Origin: Grimontia kaedaensis
GTDB lineage: Bacteria > Pseudomonadota > Gammaproteobacteria > Enterobacterales > Vibrionaceae
DNA length: 64,000 nucleotides
Direction of reading: 5' to 3'
Assembly: GCF_023746615.1 (NCBI RefSeq)
Contig: NZ_CP082276.1
Span: 806,001 to 870,000, forward strand
The translations under genes were made by a program, and so were the position numbers. The notes below the pieces were generated by a model. The model did not search any database. It was not told the origin of the DNA and saw only the letters and a list, made by a program, of their open reading frames with translations. Each line of letters opens with the position of its first letter. Position 1 is the first letter of the stretch. Below are positions 34,352 through 43,272 of this stretch, piece after piece.

Positions 34352-34643
34352 TGGTTTATCCCTTATTGATTTAAAATAGTTAGATAGACGCTCTCCCGGA
34401 ATTCATTGTGAAAAAACAACCTGATAGTTTCACATGTCCTGAAGGCAGTTTTCCGTTTATTGAGAACGCATGACGAGAGTATCTAAAGTCGGCTGAGATG
34501 TTCATAGACGAAGCGGGTCAGTCTCAGATCTTTACGAGGAATTCTCTGAACTGAAGCAATTGGATGTATCGAACTGCCATGCATCTGGGGGAGATGTCAT
34601 GTTTAGTCTTTGTCGCTATCGTCCGCATTCACGGTTGTTGCGC

Positions 34644-35015
34644 TCAAAGTCGATATGCGTTGGATGAGGGAAAACTGTCTGACCATGAGCAACGCCTGCG
34701 CAAACGGGCTTTCAGGGCGTAATACTGGTCACGCCAGAGCGGAAACGCTTCCAGCTCTCTGGGGGCAAATTCTCGGCCTTCGGGGGTAATGATGACGCTA
34801 CGCTGTTCGTTAACCTTAAAACCTTGCCAGTTGAGGTCGTTGGGCAAATAGCCACGGGCTCTTATAATAAGTAGTTTCTCGGCCATGGCATTGGGCGGAA
34901 TGGTGCCGTCCAGCCAGCGTTTAACGGTGATGGGTTTAACGTGAAAATACGCTGCGCCTTCGTCTAACGAGTTGAAGTTTTGCCAATAAAAGTGTCGAAA
35001 CGAGTGAATCAGCAT
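34644..35015 (-). CDS. DUF3653-like, phage-type DNA-binding protein
   Basis: This 123-residue basic protein has a helix-turn-helix-like N-terminal half (SLDEGAAYFHVKPITVKRWL, ~16-35). It then contains GYLPNDLNWQGFKVNEQRSV, the pattern I associate with DUF3653 proteins of vibrio phages; no search was possible. It sits only about 130 bp from dif, the integration site of many filamentous vibriophages, so it may be a relic of, or passenger from, such an element. No other phage genes are nearby. Confidence 0.58.
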   Translation of the reverse strand: MLIHSFRHFYWQNFNSLDEGAAYFHVKPITVKRWLDGTIPPNAMAEKLLIIRARGYLPNDLNWQGFKVNEQRSVIITPEGREFAPRELEAFPLWRDQYYALKARLRRRCSWSDSFPSSNAYRL

Positions 35016-35143
35016 TCGTGTAGCTTCCTTGTTGAGGGTGGTGAGTATGAGTTAGGGTTGCAGGCAGCTCGAGGCTGAACGGGAAAGCACACCCAAAGCG
35101 GCAGCAGAAAGCCTAAATTCATCCTATTTACATCTCACCTTTA

Positions 35144-35171
35144 AGTGCGCATTATCTATCTTATGTTAAAT
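35144..35171 (+). other. dif: Chromosome dimer resolution site dif
   Basis: The 28-bp site has the XerC arm AGTGCGCATTA, centre TCTATC and XerD arm TTATGTTAAAT. The XerD arm is identical to that of E. coli dif and, from memory, to both V. cholerae dif sites; the XerC arm equals that recalled for V. cholerae dif1. It is in non-coding DNA between the DUF3653-like gene and the RES toxin gene. Terminus placement is supported independently by matS and KOPS. Only one copy is seen, so no Xer-integrated element is currently flanked here. Confidence 0.92.
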
Positions 35172-35250
35172 ATGATATGCAGCTACGCCAAATCTGACTA
35201 TACTACGTCTGTCATTACCCACTTTCTTCAAAGATTTCAGTCTATTAAAC

Positions 35251-35285
35251 GTAATTATCTATTTACCATAAAGTAGATAATTACC
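35251..35285. repeat. Inverted repeat 80 bp from dif
   Basis: Arms GTAATTATCTA and TAGATAATTAC (11 bp each) flank an A/T-rich 13-nt centre. Non-coding; possible operator or hairpin. Its role is unknown. Confidence 0.55.
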
Positions 35286-35407
35286 AGCTCTCTAAGACCC
35301 TCATAATGGATCATTCTGTTCCAACTGAGCTCTTCGCGCCTCTGCAATTATCTTTAAGAAGCGTTGGCGTTGTTGCGTCATCAGCGCTTTTGCTTGGAAT
35401 GACTTTC

Positions 35408-35869
35408 CTAACGCATCATTCGCTTCAGACGACTGTCGTAATAGAAATCACGTTGGTCGATGATTTTGACTTTGTGGCTGTCAGGATGCGCGGGATTAAT
35501 CAGGAAGTTGTACTCGCTTGCGATGATCGCTGATGGTAACTGAATGACTGGTGTCGTCATTTCTCGAAGCCAGGCGGTTCCGTAGTTACGTGACGTATCG
35601 GCATCTGGCACTGCATCCCAACCATTTGGGAGTTCTTGCTCAGAGACACGTTTGATTGGCAGATCGTCGGGTATGTAGATGGTCATCATGACCAAAGGAG
35701 GCATTTGAACTGGGCTTTCATGAACAAAGCGTTCAAGCGCAGCCAAAGAACGAGAGCCTGCAGTATATAGAATGGGTTGGCCTCTCTGATGCCAACGGCC
35801 AGATCCAAACATGCCCCCCATCCCACTGAGATCGGCAAACCGCTTCACGGAGAGTCGAAATACTTCCAT
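35408..35869 (-). CDS. RES-family toxin
   Basis: This 153-residue protein has a RES domain with the conserved Arg (EVFRLSVKRF, ~2-11), then GRWHQRGQPILYTAGSRSLA (~24-43) and a Glu shortly after (ALERFVHE). Characterised members act on NAD+. The start overlaps the antitoxin stop as TAATG, the usual coupled order antitoxin-toxin. The length fits the family. Confidence 0.87.
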   Translation of the reverse strand: MEVFRLSVKRFADLSGMGGMFGSGRWHQRGQPILYTAGSRSLAALERFVHESPVQMPPLVMMTIYIPDDLPIKRVSEQELPNGWDAVPDADTSRNYGTAWLREMTTPVIQLPSAIIASEYNFLINPAHPDSHKVKIIDQRDFYYDSRLKRMMR

Positions 35870-36291
35870 TAAGCGGTCATGCCATGCATCAGGCGGTTAA
35901 GAACATTCTCTACATATTGAATGCCGGTGTTGGTATCCAAATAATCAACAGCGGCTTTCCCACCAAAAGCCAGTTGTGGCGTTTTCAGCCAATCTAACGC
36001 TGTATCACGGTCTTCGTAGTATTCGACTGCTAAATCGACCACTCGGCGAATTGCCAATGTTTTTTCCGACTGCGAAGGTGTCAGCAAATCAGAATCGCTT
36101 TTGCGCTGCAGGCTTCGTGGGCTCAGGCCAATCAAAGTGACCCACTCACCACTGCTCATAGCCATTTCTTTCATCACCTTGCGCGCATGTTTTACTTTCA
36201 GCCCATGGCGGATGATATCCAGTTCCATATCCTGATTGATAACCTGCCCCTCTTTTACGATGCCAAGCGACATTAACTGTTCTGCGTACAT
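35869..36291 (-). CDS. Xre/ParS-type antitoxin (DUF2384)
   Basis: This 140-residue protein has an N-terminal Xre-like helix-turn-helix region (~50-75, WVTLIGLSPRSLQRK). The C-terminal toxin-binding (MbcA/ParS/Xre) domain contains DRDTALDWLKTPQLAFGGKA (~95-114) and DTNTGIQYVENVLNRLMHG. GGAGG precedes the ATG at 36289-36291. It should neutralise the RES toxin and repress its own promoter at 36318-36346. Confidence 0.87.
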   Translation of the reverse strand: MYAEQLMSLGIVKEGQVINQDMELDIIRHGLKVKHARKVMKEMAMSSGEWVTLIGLSPRSLQRKSDSDLLTPSQSEKTLAIRRVVDLAVEYYEDRDTALDWLKTPQLAFGGKAAVDYLDTNTGIQYVENVLNRLMHGMTA

Positions 36292-36317
36292 ATCAACCTC
36301 CAATAACCTTTGGTTAA

Positions 36318-36346
36318 ATTATGTGCGTCATTTGTCGCATTGTAAA
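36318..36346 (-). promoter_or_regulatory. Promoter of the toxin-antitoxin operon
   Basis: Read on the minus strand: TTTACA (-35), a 17-bp spacer and CATAAT (-10). The antitoxin ATG is about 27 bp downstream of the -10. Confidence 0.7.
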
Positions 36347-36360
36347 GCGACACTTGTCGT
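36325..36360. promoter_or_regulatory. Operator with four half-sites over the TA promoter
   Basis: Half-sites GCGTCA (36325), TGTCGC (36333), GCGACA (36347) and TGTCGT (36355); the middle pair is a perfect inverted repeat with an 8-nt centre. Overlap with the promoter suggests antitoxin autoregulation. Confidence 0.6.
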
Positions 36361-36716
36361 AAAGAAGAGTTGTAGTACGGACTGAATCGAAAGAAGCCAT
36401 GGTCTAAGGTATTTGAAATTTAGTATGTTTTTCTGTGCAAGCGCTTGCTTGAAAAAGAGCGCGGCCCAAATAAATTAGGCCGCAAGTTGGCAAAAAAGTA
36501 CTTATTCTTTGTTAGCTACACGAGCAAGAGGGATTGCTCTGTAGTGGAGTTACGCAGTTGCTTTGAACTAACCCTAACATTGCTGCGGGAATATATAATA
36601 ACCACAATTAATACAAGGCATATACAAATTGAGCTTATAGTGTGCTCACTCAAGTTGATATCGTAAACAGTGATATTTGTATAAATCATTACGGATTCTG
36701 GAAAGTTAGGTAAAGC
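36361..36716. other. Intergenic region without a clear gene
   Basis: This contains a perfect 12-bp palindrome GCAAGCGCTTGC (36437-36448) and a GCGGCC/GGCCGC hairpin (36461-36483) with an 11-nt loop and no T tract. A 73-codon frame at 36445 crosses both and looks fortuitous. Confidence 0.5.
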
Positions 36717-37619
36717 ATGACGTCTTTTAAGAAATCTCTGTCAATGATAAAGCCCATCTCCCACTTTTTAGCTGTCGTGTCGAACCAATCTGTCACGCAT
36801 GCTGGAGAAGCGCTGGGAATTGCGCCGTCAAGGATTAGCGAATCTCTCAAATATTTAGAAGAAATTTGGAATGTTCAGTTATTTCTCCGTGAAGGCCGTC
36901 AAATGAAACTGACGAATGCTGGCCAACGTGCTTATGAACGATACCACCACTTAGTTTACGCCTTACTCGACACTGTGATCGAGGATATCGATCCTGACGT
37001 CATTCCCTCAGTCTTGTCTGTTACCACGCCCGTAGATATTGGCACCCACTTGATGCCGAGCGTTATATCGAGCTTCAATAAGCAATACCCGAATGTGGAA
37101 GTGAAGCTGTTTGCTTCCGACCAAGTCATGGATATGTCTGAAGCTGATATTGATTTAGCTATTCGCATAGGCAAGTTAAGAGGCAAAACAACAGCTCAGG
37201 AAGAGGTGATCATGAAAGCCCGCCCTTTCCTGGCCGCTTCTCCAAAAATTATTCAGAACATTCGTGAAGGTTTATACCCTGACGGTGCACCTTTTATTCG
37301 TTTGTTGCGCCTACCGGAGAGTAAAGAAATGAAGCTTCAAGATACGGATACCATGCTCAAATTAAAGGCCGTCGCGGCTTCAGACAATGCCACCGCCGCA
37401 CAACAAATGGCTTACGACGGATTGGGTGCCGCTCTGTTTAGCGGTTTGCCGACTAAGCCTTATCTGGAAGAAGGAAGACTTGAAAAGATAGACCATGTTG
37501 TGATGCCAGACATTTACATCTTTGCCAGTTGGCCAGGAAGGCGTATGACGCAGGGCGCCAAAGCGCTTCTAGAGCTGTTCAAACTGGAGCTACGCGAGCA
37601 ACAAAAACTATATGGGTAA
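36717..37619 (+). CDS. LysR-family transcriptional regulator
   Basis: This 300-residue protein has an HTH at ~13-66 (VTHAGEALGIAPSRISESLK, ~27-46) and an effector domain at ~100-295. The ribosome site is weak (TTAGG). It ends 12 bp inside the 3' end of the convergent Lrp gene, so the two transcripts overlap tail to tail. Target is unknown. Confidence 0.88.
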   Translation: MTSFKKSLSMIKPISHFLAVVSNQSVTHAGEALGIAPSRISESLKYLEEIWNVQLFLREGRQMKLTNAGQRAYERYHHLVYALLDTVIEDIDPDVIPSVLSVTTPVDIGTHLMPSVISSFNKQYPNVEVKLFASDQVMDMSEADIDLAIRIGKLRGKTTAQEEVIMKARPFLAASPKIIQNIREGLYPDGAPFIRLLRLPESKEMKLQDTDTMLKLKAVAASDNATAAQQMAYDGLGAALFSGLPTKPYLEEGRLEKIDHVVMPDIYIFASWPGRRMTQGAKALLELFKLELREQQKLYG

Positions 37620-38072
37620 GCGAGACCGCTTTTTCACCTGTCCAAATGCAAAGCTGGATTCAATAGCTGCAATATTGGGAAGGCGGGTCAACTCTCTGCG
37701 AATAAACCGTTCGTATGTTTTGAGTGATTCACTCACGACACGAAGTAGGTAGTCGTGGGTGCCTGTCATGAGAAAGCACTCAAGTACTTCATCCATTTGG
37801 TCGATTAACGACTCAAACTTCACCATGTTCTCTTCCGTGGGCCTTTCGAGTTTTACCAAAACAAAGACGTTGATAGGCAACCCACATTTTTCCTGATCAA
37901 TGTGAGCGTGGTAACCAGTGATTATTCCCTTTTTCTCCAGCGCTCTCACCCGGCGCAAACAAGGCGAAGGGGATAGTGATACGCGATCTGACAGTTCCTG
38001 ATTGGTTAGGCGTCCCTCTTTTTGTAGCTCGTCGAGAATTTTCTTATCAATGCTATCAAGATTATGCTCCAT
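37608..38072 (-). CDS. Lrp/AsnC-family regulator
   Basis: This 154-residue protein has an HTH at ~5-60 (LDSIDKKILDELQKEGRLTN, then SPSPCLRRVRALEKKGIITG) and a C-terminal RAM/effector domain with GTHDYLLRVV (~103-112). Start taken at 38072, six bases after GGAG; an ATG four codons upstream is also possible. It is divergent from the PLP enzyme and most likely its local regulator, probably sensing an amino acid. Confidence 0.9.
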   Translation of the reverse strand: MEHNLDSIDKKILDELQKEGRLTNQELSDRVSLSPSPCLRRVRALEKKGIITGYHAHIDQEKCGLPINVFVLVKLERPTEENMVKFESLIDQMDEVLECFLMTGTHDYLLRVVSESLKTYERFIRRELTRLPNIAAIESSFAFGQVKKRSRLPI

Positions 38073-38231
38073 GCCCTTCTCCATCCTCAGATTAGTAGCG
38101 CTAAACTATTTAATATTGGCAGATACTGCCATTTAGTAACAACTAAAGAGTGAAATTCGCAATCATCCTTATCGTTAGGTTAGCTAATTTATCGTTATAC
38201 CTACTACGTGATTTAGTTAAGGGAGATATTG

Positions 38232-40043
38232 ATGAACAAAACCACTCAACTCAGCCCGCTGCGTAATACGACGAAGCTGGAAGATTCAGCATCTCTAGCA
38301 ACAGAGCAGGCAAAGCACTTTGGTATCGACACTGATTCAGACTTTGGCCAGGCGTTGGTCTCCCTTGCAACCACCTTATACACTGCTAACCATCACACGC
38401 ATGACCTGTGGGCAATTACATTAGATGGCCTTAACGATTTAGACAGAAATGACCGTATAGCTTGGTTCAACGCTAAACGGTTCCTGTCTTTTCAGTTAGC
38501 GAAAATTCTCGACAACCTACAGAACCCGATGCGCGCGACTTATAAATCCATCGCCACCAAAAACGGGCACTTCGCTGCAAAAGGGGCTTACCCAATATTT
38601 GATAATGTGGCTGCGATATTCTCAGCAGCACCAGTGATAACACGCACTGCCACCTATCTATTTGCCTGCACAGAATGGGTAGAAGATGCCTTTAATGGCC
38701 GGGAACCCCTGCATGAAATCTATTCCCGACTGCTGAACCCAACTTCTATCGCGTTGGCTAACCATATTGTCGATATCGAAGCGGGAGACATGGCGGATCA
38801 ATACCTCGCTTGGAACTTCAATTCCGGAATGGCAGCGATTGATGGCTTGCTAAGTCATTTGTTAGGGCGTGAAGATATTGTCTTGGCCTCTCGCAACATC
38901 TACGGTGGTAGTTACCAGTTACTTCAAGATTGGTACCGTAAATCTTCGAATCTGGATGTGGCAATAGAATGGGTGGATGGCTACGACGCAGCAAATTTTG
39001 CAAAAGCCATGGATGCAACGGCGGAGAAATATGCAGACAGAATCAAAGCTGGCCGCAAGATCTATATCTATCTTGAGAGCCCCTGTAACCCCCATGGTTT
39101 CGTTTTGGATGTCGCTGGCATCAGCAGAGCTGCTCATGAGCGAGATTGGAACATCATGGTAGATACCACGGTTGGCACTCCCTTTCTTCATCCTGTGTTA
39201 AAAAGAACTGATCCTATGGAGCGCCCCGACTTTGTTATTCATTCGTACACGAAAGAATTGGCAGGCTCAGGAAGCACAACAGCCGGCGTAATCATTGGGC
39301 GAAATGAAGACATGTTCATTCCAAAGGGTGACAGCGTAACCTGTAAGACACCAAGTGGAAAGCAACGTGAAGTAAGCTGGAGTAACACCCTGTTTTGGAA
39401 CGTCTATTACATCAAAGGCGCTTTTCTTGATGCAGACAAAGCGTTTGAAGTCTTGAATGGCATGAAGACCTTTGAATTACGTGTGCTGCAAAAAGCCATC
39501 AACACGCTTTCTCTGGCGCGCATATTCTCACTTCATCCCGATATCAATGTGTCCTGCCCCGCTCTGCCTGAGAGCCCTAACTACCCTTTGATGCAGTCAC
39601 AAATGCGCCTTGGTCTACCAGCTTCTTTATTCACCATTGATATGGAAGGAAAAGCGGACCGCCAACCTATTGATCAGTCTTCTTTTAAACAGTTCTTTGA
39701 CATGTTGGAGCCTGCTATTGGTATGCAAGTCAGCCTTGGGCAAACCAACACAGTTGCTTTATGTCCTGCTATGACGACACATTCGGAGCTATCAAGCGCG
39801 GCTTTAGCCGATGCAGGTATTAAACCGACAACACTCCGCATAGCGGTAGGCTTGGAAGACCCGAGGGCGTTCATTGCTCATATGCAGCGCGCAGCTGAAA
39901 TGACGATTGATGCAGCACACCCCGGTTTCTCGGATCTTTTCCCGAGCGCAGACAAGATTGATGATATCTACAGAAAAACGTATTTGGATGTACAGCAGCG
40001 CTTTGTTGAACACCTTCCAAACTACGCCACATTGATTCAATAA
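38232..40043 (+). CDS. PLP-dependent Cys/Met-metabolism-type enzyme, long form
   Basis: This 603-residue enzyme is larger than the usual 380-430 of this class because of about 190 extra N-terminal residues. The fold-type I core shows FNSGMAAIDGLLSHLL (~197-212), the Asp of the PLP pyridine contact in NIMVDTTVGTPFLHP, and the Schiff-base Lys in HSYTKELAGSGST near residue 341. It may be a lyase or gamma-synthase acting on a sulfur amino acid or homoserine derivative; the exact reaction is not clear. GGGAG precedes the ATG. Divergent Lrp gene. Confidence 0.78.
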   Translation: MNKTTQLSPLRNTTKLEDSASLATEQAKHFGIDTDSDFGQALVSLATTLYTANHHTHDLWAITLDGLNDLDRNDRIAWFNAKRFLSFQLAKILDNLQNPMRATYKSIATKNGHFAAKGAYPIFDNVAAIFSAAPVITRTATYLFACTEWVEDAFNGREPLHEIYSRLLNPTSIALANHIVDIEAGDMADQYLAWNFNSGMAAIDGLLSHLLGREDIVLASRNIYGGSYQLLQDWYRKSSNLDVAIEWVDGYDAANFAKAMDATAEKYADRIKAGRKIYIYLESPCNPHGFVLDVAGISRAAHERDWNIMVDTTVGTPFLHPVLKRTDPMERPDFVIHSYTKELAGSGSTTAGVIIGRNEDMFIPKGDSVTCKTPSGKQREVSWSNTLFWNVYYIKGAFLDADKAFEVLNGMKTFELRVLQKAINTLSLARIFSLHPDINVSCPALPESPNYPLMQSQMRLGLPASLFTIDMEGKADRQPIDQSSFKQFFDMLEPAIGMQVSLGQTNTVALCPAMTTHSELSSAALADAGIKPTTLRIAVGLEDPRAFIAHMQRAAEMTIDAAHPGFSDLFPSADKIDDIYRKTYLDVQQRFVEHLPNYATLIQ

Positions 40044-40075
40044 GAACTGGCAACATAGCCAAGTACAACAGGCTG

Positions 40076-40618
40076 TTAAGGATCCAGCGCTTCACTTGGA
40101 CTCAAGTCTAAGGAGGAAGCGCTGGACATCATTGTTGTACCATCGCGGTTCAGATAACAAAGGGTCACTTGGTATTGAGGTCTCACACTGAGTGGTTCCA
40201 ATTGTTCTATTTGATTAACCAACTGAACATTCGGTTCGCAGCCCCTATCGCCAAAGCGGTGTAACTCCCTATCGTAGTCTGTCTTTTCCACTTCTTCGTT
40301 GGTCCGCAAAATTTCAATCTTCATTGCCAAGCGACGCTTTTCAAAGCTGGAATATTGACTTGAGAGCAGTTTAGCAAGCGTTTCTTCGAGCATATCAACT
40401 TGCTGCGGGACAAGGACAGTTTTGTCTGACGCTTCCAAGGCACTTTGCGCCTTAACCATTTCTAGAGAAATTGAAGGCAGCACTTCCAAGTACTTTTTTA
40501 AAAGCACCCGACTGGATTCTGATTGCTTCTGCATCGCTGCACCTGACACGATCGTTGCTACAGCGATCGCAGTGAAGATCAGCGTTGGCGAAGCGGTAAA
40601 CTTTGCTAACCACTGCAT
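40076..40618 (-). CDS. Hypothetical membrane-anchored protein
   Basis: This 180-residue protein has one N-terminal TM helix (~11-28, LIFTAIAVATIVSGAA) then a helical, probably coiled-coil region (~35-110) and a short C-terminal part with CEPNVQLVNQIEQLEP. Family not recognised. It is convergent with the PLP enzyme. Confidence 0.62.
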   Translation of the reverse strand: MQWLAKFTASPTLIFTAIAVATIVSGAAMQKQSESSRVLLKKYLEVLPSISLEMVKAQSALEASDKTVLVPQQVDMLEETLAKLLSSQYSSFEKRRLAMKIEILRTNEEVEKTDYDRELHRFGDRGCEPNVQLVNQIEQLEPLSVRPQYQVTLCYLNRDGTTMMSSASSLDLSPSEALDP

Positions 40619-41294
40619 GACTGAATTTCTAATAAGAAGTGACTAAATATGCTTAATAACCGAAATTAATTGGATATAAATTCTTAACGTGACATAAGTC
40701 ACCAAATAAAGGGAATAGTTGGCGAAAAGTTGCCCAATACACGGCGCATAGTTTACTTCGGTGAATCATTTGCTACGCATAAAGTTTGTATCAATTATAA
40801 GAATGACTAACTTATTTACAGCCTAATACTTTTCTAATTGCAGTGCTATTTTCTTGCTAATTTAGTTTTGTCTTATTTCCAATTCACTTTCTCTATTTTG
40901 CTTTTTTAGAAATAGTTATTTAAATTCATCTGTTAACATAGCCATATATCAGCCCGCTTTACAGTGGTGCAATTCATGCCCCAGCAGAAAGCGCTTGCAG
41001 CTATATGATTGAATTAGAGAAAGCGAAAGTTATGTTTGCACAATTACTTATACACCTATTGCCGGATTATTTTTTTGGCAGGGTAAATTCGCGAAATAAA
41101 TTATGAAATGGAGATTTCTTTAGAAAAGTGTGAGCACTTTATCTTGTTATAAAAAATGCAAAATCGAGGGGTCGAAATATATTGCAAATATGTTTATACG
41201 TGAAATAATCCGCAGCGCAATGGTTGTTAACAATCATGTAACACAGCGTATTGCGGTAAGTATGAAGCTATATAAAAAAGAAAAGGACTCGGTA
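40619..41294. other. Long A/T-rich intergenic region upstream of the AGCS symporter
   Basis: 676 bp with no convincing gene. It includes an inverted repeat AAAGTG-TGAG-CACTTT (41125-41140), perhaps regulatory. I looked for a glycine riboswitch, which occurs before a related vibrio symporter gene, and did not find its conserved core. Confidence 0.5.
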
Positions 41295-42806
41295 ATGAAA
41301 CGTATAATGACGACTGCTGGACTTTCGTTGTTTGCGAGCTCAGCCTCTGCGGCAGGGATCGATGAAGCAATCAATGAAATAGTCGCTCCAATTGTAAACC
41401 CATTCGTGGGTATGATCTTCTCCTCTGTTCCACTCCCCTTTCTAGATGCTGAAGCGCCATGGATCGTAATGTGGCTGGTTGTTGCCGCTGTCATCTTTAC
41501 GCTGTATCTGGGCTTTATTAACGTTCGTGGATTCACCCATGCAATCCGTCTTGTTAAAGGTGACTACACAGACCCTAAAGAGCCAGGTGAGGTCTCGCAC
41601 TTTCAGGCCCTTGCAACAGCACTCTCCGGAACGGTTGGTCTTGGTAACATCGCTGGTGTTGCCGTAGCAATCTCGATCGGTGGTGCAGGTGCAACATTCT
41701 GGATGATCCTTGCGGGTCTGCTTGGTATGTCTACCAAGTTTGTAGAGTGTGCCCTTGGTGTTAAATACCGTAACACTAACCCAGATGGTTCTGTTTCCGG
41801 TGGTCCAATGTACTACCTGAGCAAAGGTCTGGCTAACAAAGGTAACCCAGCATTTGGTCGTACCCTCGCCGTTTTATTCTCAGTTTGTGCGGTCGGCGGT
41901 GCTTTGGGTGGCGGTAACATGTTCCAGGCTAACCAGGCGTTCAAGCAAGTGGTTGGCGTTACTGGTGGCGACATGTCTTTCTTCGCAGATAAAGGCTGGT
42001 TGTTTGGTCTTATCATGGCGGTTATCGTTGGTGTGGTTATCATCGGTGGTATCAAGTCAATCGCGAAAGTGACTGAGAAAGTCGTTCCTTTCATGGCAAT
42101 TGTTTACGTTGGTGCAGCTCTGATTATCATCCTGATGCACATCGACCAAGTAGGTGCAGCATTCGGCGCAATCTTCAACGGTGCATTCACTGGTGAAGGT
42201 GTCGCGGGTGGTGTTATCGGTGCCATGATTCAGGGCTTCAAACGAGCCGCGTTCTCGAACGAAGCGGGTGTTGGTTCTGCGGCAATCGCTCACTCAGCAG
42301 TAAAAACCAAAGAACACATGTCTGAAGGTTTCGTATCTCTGCTGGAACCGTTCATTGATACCGTTGTTATCTGTACCATGACTGCTCTGGTTATCATCAT
42401 TACCGGCCAGTTGTACGAAGGTCAGGAGCTGAGCGGTGTTGCACTGACGTCAGCAGCATTTGAAGCATCACTGTCTTGGTTCCCTCTGGTTCTTGCAGTT
42501 GCTGTTGTACTGTTCGCGTTCTCAACCATGATTTCTTGGTCTTACTACGGCCTGAAAGCTTGGACTTACCTGTTCGGTGAGAGCAAGCGTGCAGAGATGA
42601 TTTTCAAAATCATGTTCTGCTGCTTTGTTGTTATCGGTGCATCGATGAACCTGGGTCCAGTTATCGACTTCTCTGATGCAATGATCTTCGCAATGGCTCT
42701 GGTTAACATCATCGGTCTGTACCGTCTGGTTCCAGAAATCAAAGCGGACATGAACGATTACCTGGCGCGTCTGGAAAGCGGTGCTATCCAACGTTACAAA
42801 GGCTAA
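41295..42806 (+). CDS. AGCS-family sodium:alanine/glycine symporter
   Basis: This 503-residue inner-membrane symporter of the AGCS family has the signature blocks GTVGLGNIAGVAVAISIGG (~115-133) and AFSNEAGVGSAAIAHSAV (~317-334). The N-terminus (TTAGLSLFASSASAAG) looks like a cleavable signal peptide before a periplasmic segment, unlike short AGCS members. ATG at 41295 is taken because AAAAGGA precedes it; the frame is open further upstream to 41130 without support. A strong terminator follows. Confidence 0.88.
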   Translation: MKRIMTTAGLSLFASSASAAGIDEAINEIVAPIVNPFVGMIFSSVPLPFLDAEAPWIVMWLVVAAVIFTLYLGFINVRGFTHAIRLVKGDYTDPKEPGEVSHFQALATALSGTVGLGNIAGVAVAISIGGAGATFWMILAGLLGMSTKFVECALGVKYRNTNPDGSVSGGPMYYLSKGLANKGNPAFGRTLAVLFSVCAVGGALGGGNMFQANQAFKQVVGVTGGDMSFFADKGWLFGLIMAVIVGVVIIGGIKSIAKVTEKVVPFMAIVYVGAALIIILMHIDQVGAAFGAIFNGAFTGEGVAGGVIGAMIQGFKRAAFSNEAGVGSAAIAHSAVKTKEHMSEGFVSLLEPFIDTVVICTMTALVIIITGQLYEGQELSGVALTSAAFEASLSWFPLVLAVAVVLFAFSTMISWSYYGLKAWTYLFGESKRAEMIFKIMFCCFVVIGASMNLGPVIDFSDAMIFAMALVNIIGLYRLVPEIKADMNDYLARLESGAIQRYKG

Positions 42807-42830
42807 TCGAACAACCCTTCTTGCATAACA

Positions 42831-42862
42831 AAAAAGAGATGCCATTTGGCATCTCTTTTTTT
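42831..42862. terminator. Bidirectional terminator between AGCS and yciH
   Basis: A 13-bp stem (42831-42843 with 42848-42860) with A and T tracts on either side serves both convergent genes. Confidence 0.9.
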
Positions 42863-42882
42863 ATGTTTTTCCGAAAGAAAAA

Positions 42883-43209
42883 TTAACCACCGGCCAGTTT
42901 GACTGTGTGACCCTTCTTCTCAAGATATGCTTTGATTTGGTCGCGCTTATCACCTTGGATTTCAATCACACCGTCTTTTACAGCACCGCCACAACCGCAG
43001 ACTTTCTTTAGCTCGGCGGCGACCAGTTTCAGCGCGGTATCATCAATGTCCAACCCTGTCACCAGACAAACCCCTTTGCCTTTACGGCCTTTGGTTTGAC
43101 GCTGAACCCGAACGATCCCATCGCCTTTTTCACGAACTGGCGCCTGCTTTTCTTCCTTAATACGCCCGGCATCGGTGGAATACACCAGGCGGCTGTTATC
43201 GTCTCTCAT
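42883..43209 (-). CDS. yciH: SUI1/eIF1-like translation factor YciH
   Basis: This 108-residue protein is the standard length for bacterial SUI1 proteins. The SUI1 domain at ~30-105 includes VRVQRQTKGRKGKGVCLVTG, CGCGGAVKDGVIEIQGD and KAYLEKKGHTVKLAGG. In E. coli the homologue affects start-site fidelity under stress. Confidence 0.93.
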   Translation of the reverse strand: MRDDNSRLVYSTDAGRIKEEKQAPVREKGDGIVRVQRQTKGRKGKGVCLVTGLDIDDTALKLVAAELKKVCGCGGAVKDGVIEIQGDKRDQIKAYLEKKGHTVKLAGG

Positions 43210-43272
43210 ATTTCACTCTTTGACGCTTGTTGATAGCACCAATGCTATCAAAACTGGCTCTATCAGAATACG

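Noticed and set aside
35306..35533. 75-codon plus-strand frame near dif
   Set aside because: It lies largely antisense to the RES toxin gene and has no ribosome site.
34352..36400. Resident filamentous prophage at dif
   Set aside because: Only one dif copy and no replication, coat or assembly genes are present.
36445..36666. 73-codon plus-strand frame
   Set aside because: It crosses a palindrome and a hairpin in A/T-rich DNA, with no start signal or family resemblance.
41130..41294. 55-codon upstream extension of the AGCS symporter
   Set aside because: A good ribosome site and signal-like N-terminus stand at 41295; the extension has neither.
40900..41294. Glycine riboswitch before the AGCS symporter
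   Set aside because: Expected from a related vibrio gene, but the conserved GGAGAG / CTCTCAGG-type core is not present.
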